Positions 59,401-64,000 of a stretch of DNA of 64,000 nucleotides are shown piece by piece (the stretch's first letter is position 1; every line of letters begins with the position of its first letter). The stretch is from Hyaloscypha bicolor E. Its lineage: Eukaryota; Ascomycota; Leotiomycetes; Helotiales; Hyaloscyphaceae. The translations under genes and the position numbers were made by a program. The stretch spans positions 1,247,353 through 1,311,352 of the forward strand of contig NW_020194620.1 in NCBI RefSeq assembly GCF_002865645.1. Reading direction: 5' to 3'. The notes beneath the pieces are model-generated. The model saw nothing but the letters and a program-made list of their open reading frames with translations. It searched no databases and had not been told where the DNA came from.

Positions 59401-62400
59401 TGGCTAAGGGCTTTATTAAAGCTAGTTAAGCTTTCTTTACTTTACTAGTTCTTTTTATAAAGAAAGCAAATAGAAATTTATACTTTTATATTAATTTCCG
59501 CTATTTAAATAATATTACCCGAAAGAATTAATATTTCTTTTCATTTATTAATAAGATTTTAAATTAATTATCTAAAGCCAAGATTTATATTAAATTAAAT
59601 ATTTATTAAGCTTTCTATTATATAGCTATAGATCCGGATTCTTAGAAGCTAATAATATTTTATATCTATTATAGAATATATAAATATAATATTCTCGAGA
59701 AAGGCTTTATAAATAGTTCGGCTATATATTAATATTATATAAATAATATATTTTTTTAAATATCTAAATAACTTTTATATAATATATTTTAATAATATTC
59801 TTATTTATTTAGAGAATTTAATAAAGTATAAATAATATATATAAAAAGTACTAGACTATTTATACTTTACTAGCCTTTAAATAAATATTAAAAAATTAGA
59901 ATTTAAAATTATATATATAAAATATTTGGGCTTTATTATTTTTATATCTAGTATTAAAATAGATTTTAATAAATTTAAAATAATATATAACTAGTAATTC
60001 CTAAATATAATTAAGGATATATAGTTCTTTCTCGGCTTCTATAACTTCTATAAATACTTTATTAGAGAATATAAACGAATTATTAGATCTCTTACTTTAT
60101 TTATAAAAAAGAGTATTTTCTTTAAATAATTCAAATAATATTAAGAGACTTTTAATTATTTAAAAAAAAACTATAATTTCTATTTTAGTTTTATAATACT
60201 ATAATTCAGATTTGCTTATAATAGTAAAAACAAATATATCTAAAGAAATAATTACTGGCCTATTCTTTTAATAAAATTCAGAAACAGGCCTTTAGTATTT
60301 TATAGCTTATTTTTCTAAAACTATATTTCCGATAAAACTTAATTATAATATATATAATAAGGAAATACTTATTATAGTACAAATATTAGAAAAATAGAAA
60401 ACTAAGCTAAAAGGCCTTTAAAATACTTTCTTTAAGGTCTATTTTAATTATTATATCTTAGAATACTTTATAACTATTAAAAAACTCTTTTTTAATAAGC
60501 TAGATAAGCTAAGCTCTTATTTTACTATTATTTTAAACTTATATATTATTCTGGAAAATCGAATAAATAAACGAATACTTTATTATAAAAATAAAATAAA
60601 ATAAATATTTAGGGCTAGATTAAAAAAAAGCTATAAATTCAAGTATTTTTTTCTAAAAATAAAATTAATTCAGAGATTATCTATAATTTATAGCTTATAG
60701 TAATACTTTATAAAATCGGCTTATTTAATCCGGAATTCGATTCTAAAAACCAAGTATATACTAAAGATTTTCCGGAAAAATATACTTCTATTAAAGATAT
60801 AATTTCCCTAGAAAAAAGTATTTTCTTAGAAGCTTTACTAATAGCCTTTACTATAGTTATCCCTATAGAAGTATTATTAGAAGCTCCTGCCAAATATAAT
60901 AGCTTATAACTAGTAAATAAAATTTTATAAGCTAATTATATATTACTAGATCTAGAAAAGCTATATATAATAGCTTAAGCTAAAAGTAATATTTAAATAC
61001 TATAAAACGGCCTTTTTTTATATTATAGAATATTTTATATTATAGAAAATGAAATAAGCCCCGAATTACTTTTATAAATTGCCCTAATTCGTAAAATATA
61101 TAATAAATTCCTTTCTGGATATTCTAGATATATAAAGCTTTATTAGTTATTTAAAAAGCAATATTACTAGCTATTTATAGGCAAGAATATTAATTAATAC
61201 TATAATAATTACTATATTTATAAGAGATTATATATATTAAGAAATAAGAAGCCTGGTTTGCTTTATTTTCTTTTAGTTTCTAATTATCTCTAGTAATATA
61301 TTATTATAGACTTTAAGAACTATTTAGAAAATAAAACAGGCTATAATATAGTTAGTATATTTATAAATTACTTATTCAAGTACCTAATTATAATTCTCGT
61401 ACGAAATATAATTATAGCCAAGTAGCTAGTTCTCCTGTTTTTATTTTATATAATATACTAAGTAAATATTCCAGAAATAATTATATTAGATTAGGAACCC
61501 TAATTTATATTCGATTTTTAGAGCGAATTCTATACGAGAATTAGTACTAAGCTCAAACTCTTAATAGCTAATTACTTTTAAACGAATAAATAAATAAAGA
61601 TTATTAATTAGTACTTTAATTAGAGATTATATCTATATATTAATTATTATTAGAATAATTAAAATAAATAAATTACTATAATTAATTTTTAATAAGTCTC
61701 TCTTTAGTATAAAACCCTTAGCTAATCTCTATTTATAACTAAAAAGGGCTATAAGTCTTATATTTCTCTAGATTAGAACTCCCCTATTAAAGCTAGCTTA
61801 TCTAAAAAGAAGCTAAATAGAAATAAAGCTAAAGTATTAGTAAATTAATTATATAAGTTATAATAATTTACTTAAAGTTATATAAAGTAAATATAGAAAT
61901 AATATATAATATAAGCTAATAAATACTACTATTTAATTAATTTCAAAATCGGGAATAAAGTATAAATTATTATAAAGTATTAGAAATTTAATTATTCGAG
62001 CTAGAAGCTAGAAAATTAAATAAAGAATCTATTTGAGATTCTAGAAAAATATAGCTATTTATTTCTTTTAAAGCTATAAGAAATTATAAAAATATATCTA
62101 GTCTTTTATATAAAGAAGCTATAAAAGAATTCTTAGAATTCTTTATTAGATTAAATAAATCCGGAATTACCTCTATTAATACTAGAAAATAGTAAATAAA
62201 AATATAGTATTAAATGAATTATTATAATTAAGCTAGTAAAAAATAAACTAAAGTATAGAATCTAGTATAATATCTAGCTTTAGTACTAAATAATAGTTTC
62301 CTGGTTTTATAGAGCTTCTATAATAATAATATTAATATACTAGAACCTTTATAAAACTTATAATATTAGCTAAATTATATAAAAAATAATACTTGCCCGA

Positions 62401-62578
62401 AACTATATAGAAATAATAATAAATTCTTTTAAGTTATATATTAAAAGCATTTGTCTTTTATATATAATATCTATATCTGAAATACTAGTTTACTTTAGAA
62501 AGAAAAATAATATGAAATTAAATAAATTAATGGCTTTTATAAAGCTCGGAAATAAGCTTATTTCAAATAAAAGAATAA

Positions 62579-62885
62579 TATTATAATTTAGCTTTTAATC
62601 TTATTAGCTAATATAATTACCTAATATAATTATTTATATCTTATTATCTATATTTTATTATTTGCTTTCTAGATATATATAATACGGCTACTTTACTAGA
62701 AAAGTATATTTAAAATATATTAGAGATATTTAGAAGGCTAAACCCCTTATAGACTAGTATATTATAGAATATATATACTTTTTTATAGCCTTCTATATTC
62801 TAGTTTTCCCTTTCTTAGCTTTAAATCGTTTTTATAAGAGATCTTCTATCTTACTTTCTAAGCCCTAAATACTATATCCGTAATA
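62579..62885 (+). repeat. 3' LTR of Ty3/gypsy element
   Basis: The 307-bp LTR matches the 5' LTR and the solo LTR along its whole length. A purine-rich run (AAATAAAAGAATAA) sits just before it, fitting a polypurine tract. Confidence 0.75.
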
Positions 62886-64000
62886 TTTTTAGTCTTTTAT
62901 TTCTCTAATATATATTTCTATAAATAGTATTCGAATCTCTTATATATAAAATATAACTTCGAAATATAATTATTATAATTATAGAACTGGAAATAGTTAT
63001 TATAGGTTCCGAAATTATAGCTAGATCTATATTAATAATTTTCGGATAAATAATAGTTTAAAGGGTTTTAAAAATAGTATTATTAATTAATAAAGTAGAT
63101 TTCAATATTAATCTATTATTTCTTCTTATAAATAGTAATTAATAATTAGAGCTTATTAATAAGCTAGCCGAGTTTATTAGAAGAGTCCGAAATTATATAT
63201 TAGTATATTAGTAAGCCTTAATAGAAAATAATAATTTTATTATATAAGAATTCGGTATTTTATAAAGTAGAAATAAGGCTATATTATAATTAATATAGGT
63301 TATTAATTAGTATTTAAATAAGCTCAAATATTATCTTTTTAGGATATTTAATTATTATAATAACTAAAGTAATAGTATTTCATTTATCTAAATTTTAATA
63401 ATAAAAACTGGGGCCTTTAAAGAAGCTATAAATATTTATATAGGCCTTTATATATATATATTAAAAGAGCTAGTTATTATAAAAGTAGTCTTATATTAGT
63501 TCCTTTAATATAGTAAAAAAAGCTTTATATATTAGTAAATATTAAAAAAAAATAGTAAGTTTATAATTAAAACTATTATTAGATCTATTATATTTCTATA
63601 TTTTAGAATATATCTTTACTATTTTCCTAATAAGCTTCCTAATAATAATAGTAAATACTAATTAATAAATTTTCGAACTTAATAGTAATAATAGTAGTAA
63701 TAAAAATAAAAGTAGTAAATAGCTTTAATTTAGAAAAAAAAAAATAGCTTGATTTCTTAATTAAGAATATCTAATTCTCTTATATTTAGTTTTATTTAGA
63801 ATAAAATAAACTAATATAATAGATCCCTAAAAAGATCTAATCTAATTAAACTATTTTTAATAATATTAGCTTTATTTTATATATATTTTATTTCCTTTTA
63901 AATAAGATTAATAAGGAATTATATAATAATAAGGTTCTTATAATTCTATTTAATATAGATATTATTATACTAAAATTGGACTCGAAACTTTATAATAGTA
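62886..64000. other. AT-rich relic DNA to the window end
   Basis: TA-rich, stop-ridden sequence continues to the end. A segment near 63160 (AAGCTAGCCGAGTTTATTAG) resembles one inside the gypsy element near 58563, so another relic of that family probably begins here. No gene is seen. Confidence 0.5.

Larger units (their letters stand above)
56113..62885 (+). mobile_element. Full-length RIP-degraded Ty3/gypsy retrotransposon
   Basis: The element is 6,773 bp between two LTRs. Read through stops, the plus strand keeps the expected order. Gag ends in a zinc knuckle at 58106-58153, read as KYYNYSKFGYYIKYYP; this is CCHC with C and H codons turned into Y. The RT core at about 59480-59610 reads FRYLNN-T-KN...LSKAKIY-KL. 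The catalytic region YLNN...FNNILIYL at 59750-59815 corresponds to YLDD/DDILIYS. The integrase core at about 61305-61350 reads IIDFKNYLENKTGYN. All C-to-T or G-to-A shifts fit RIP. It is inactive. Confidence 0.8.

Noticed and set aside
49860..64000. AT-rich block as a centromere
   Set aside because: It is compatible in composition, but retrotransposon relics explain it fully and nothing in the sequence specifies a centromere.

Overview
The window looks like nuclear DNA of a filamentous ascomycete (Pezizomycotina). Genes carry short introns (about 44-130 nt) with fungal splice sites. Families include an Sfl1-type HSF factor, a Vnx1-type cation exchanger and UstYa/DUF3328 proteins. Two long AT-rich tracts are dominated by TA-rich, stop-ridden relics of transposable elements, as left by repeat-induced point mutation (RIP). 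A Leotiomycetes-like fungus is my guess; the sequence alone does not settle the species.

Positions 1-29300 are a normal gene-rich compartment. In order: a bZIP/DUF3425 transcription factor (+), an FGGY pentulose kinase (-), proteasome ATPase Rpt6 (-), a Vnx1-like vacuolar cation/H+ exchanger (+), an NAD(P)-dependent SDR reductase with a GC-AG intron (+), an F-box protein (-), a repeat-rich 2.6 kb non-coding stretch leading into an Sfl1-type HSF regulator (+), an unrecognised protein with a damaged 3' end (-), a large protein with a C-terminal methyltransferase domain (+), a small three-exon protein (+) and a four-cysteine secreted protein (+).

Positions 29300-49600 are an accessory, transposon-damaged zone. 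It holds a small cysteine-containing secreted protein and a Pom33/TMEM33 nuclear-pore/ER gene. That gene is split by an 8,897-bp AT-rich element with about 62-bp terminal inverted repeats and a perfect 5-bp target duplication. Beyond it lie an F-box gene isolated between AT-rich blocks, nested MITE-like elements, and two UstYa-family genes (44765-45766 and 48222-49140) flanking a small signal-peptide gene (47362-47593). UstYa enzymes cyclise ribosomal peptides in fungi, so this trio is a candidate, partly decayed RiPP locus. The peptide gene and the second UstYa gene both carry stop codons explicable by one G-to-A change at TGG.

Positions 49600-64000 are almost wholly RIP-degraded retrotransposons. 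They comprise a solo LTR with a 5-bp target duplication, a minus-strand Ty1/copia-type relic, and a full-length plus-strand Ty3/gypsy relic bounded by two LTRs of the same family as the solo LTR. No intact gene was seen there. No rRNA, tRNA or CRISPR array was recognised anywhere in the window.
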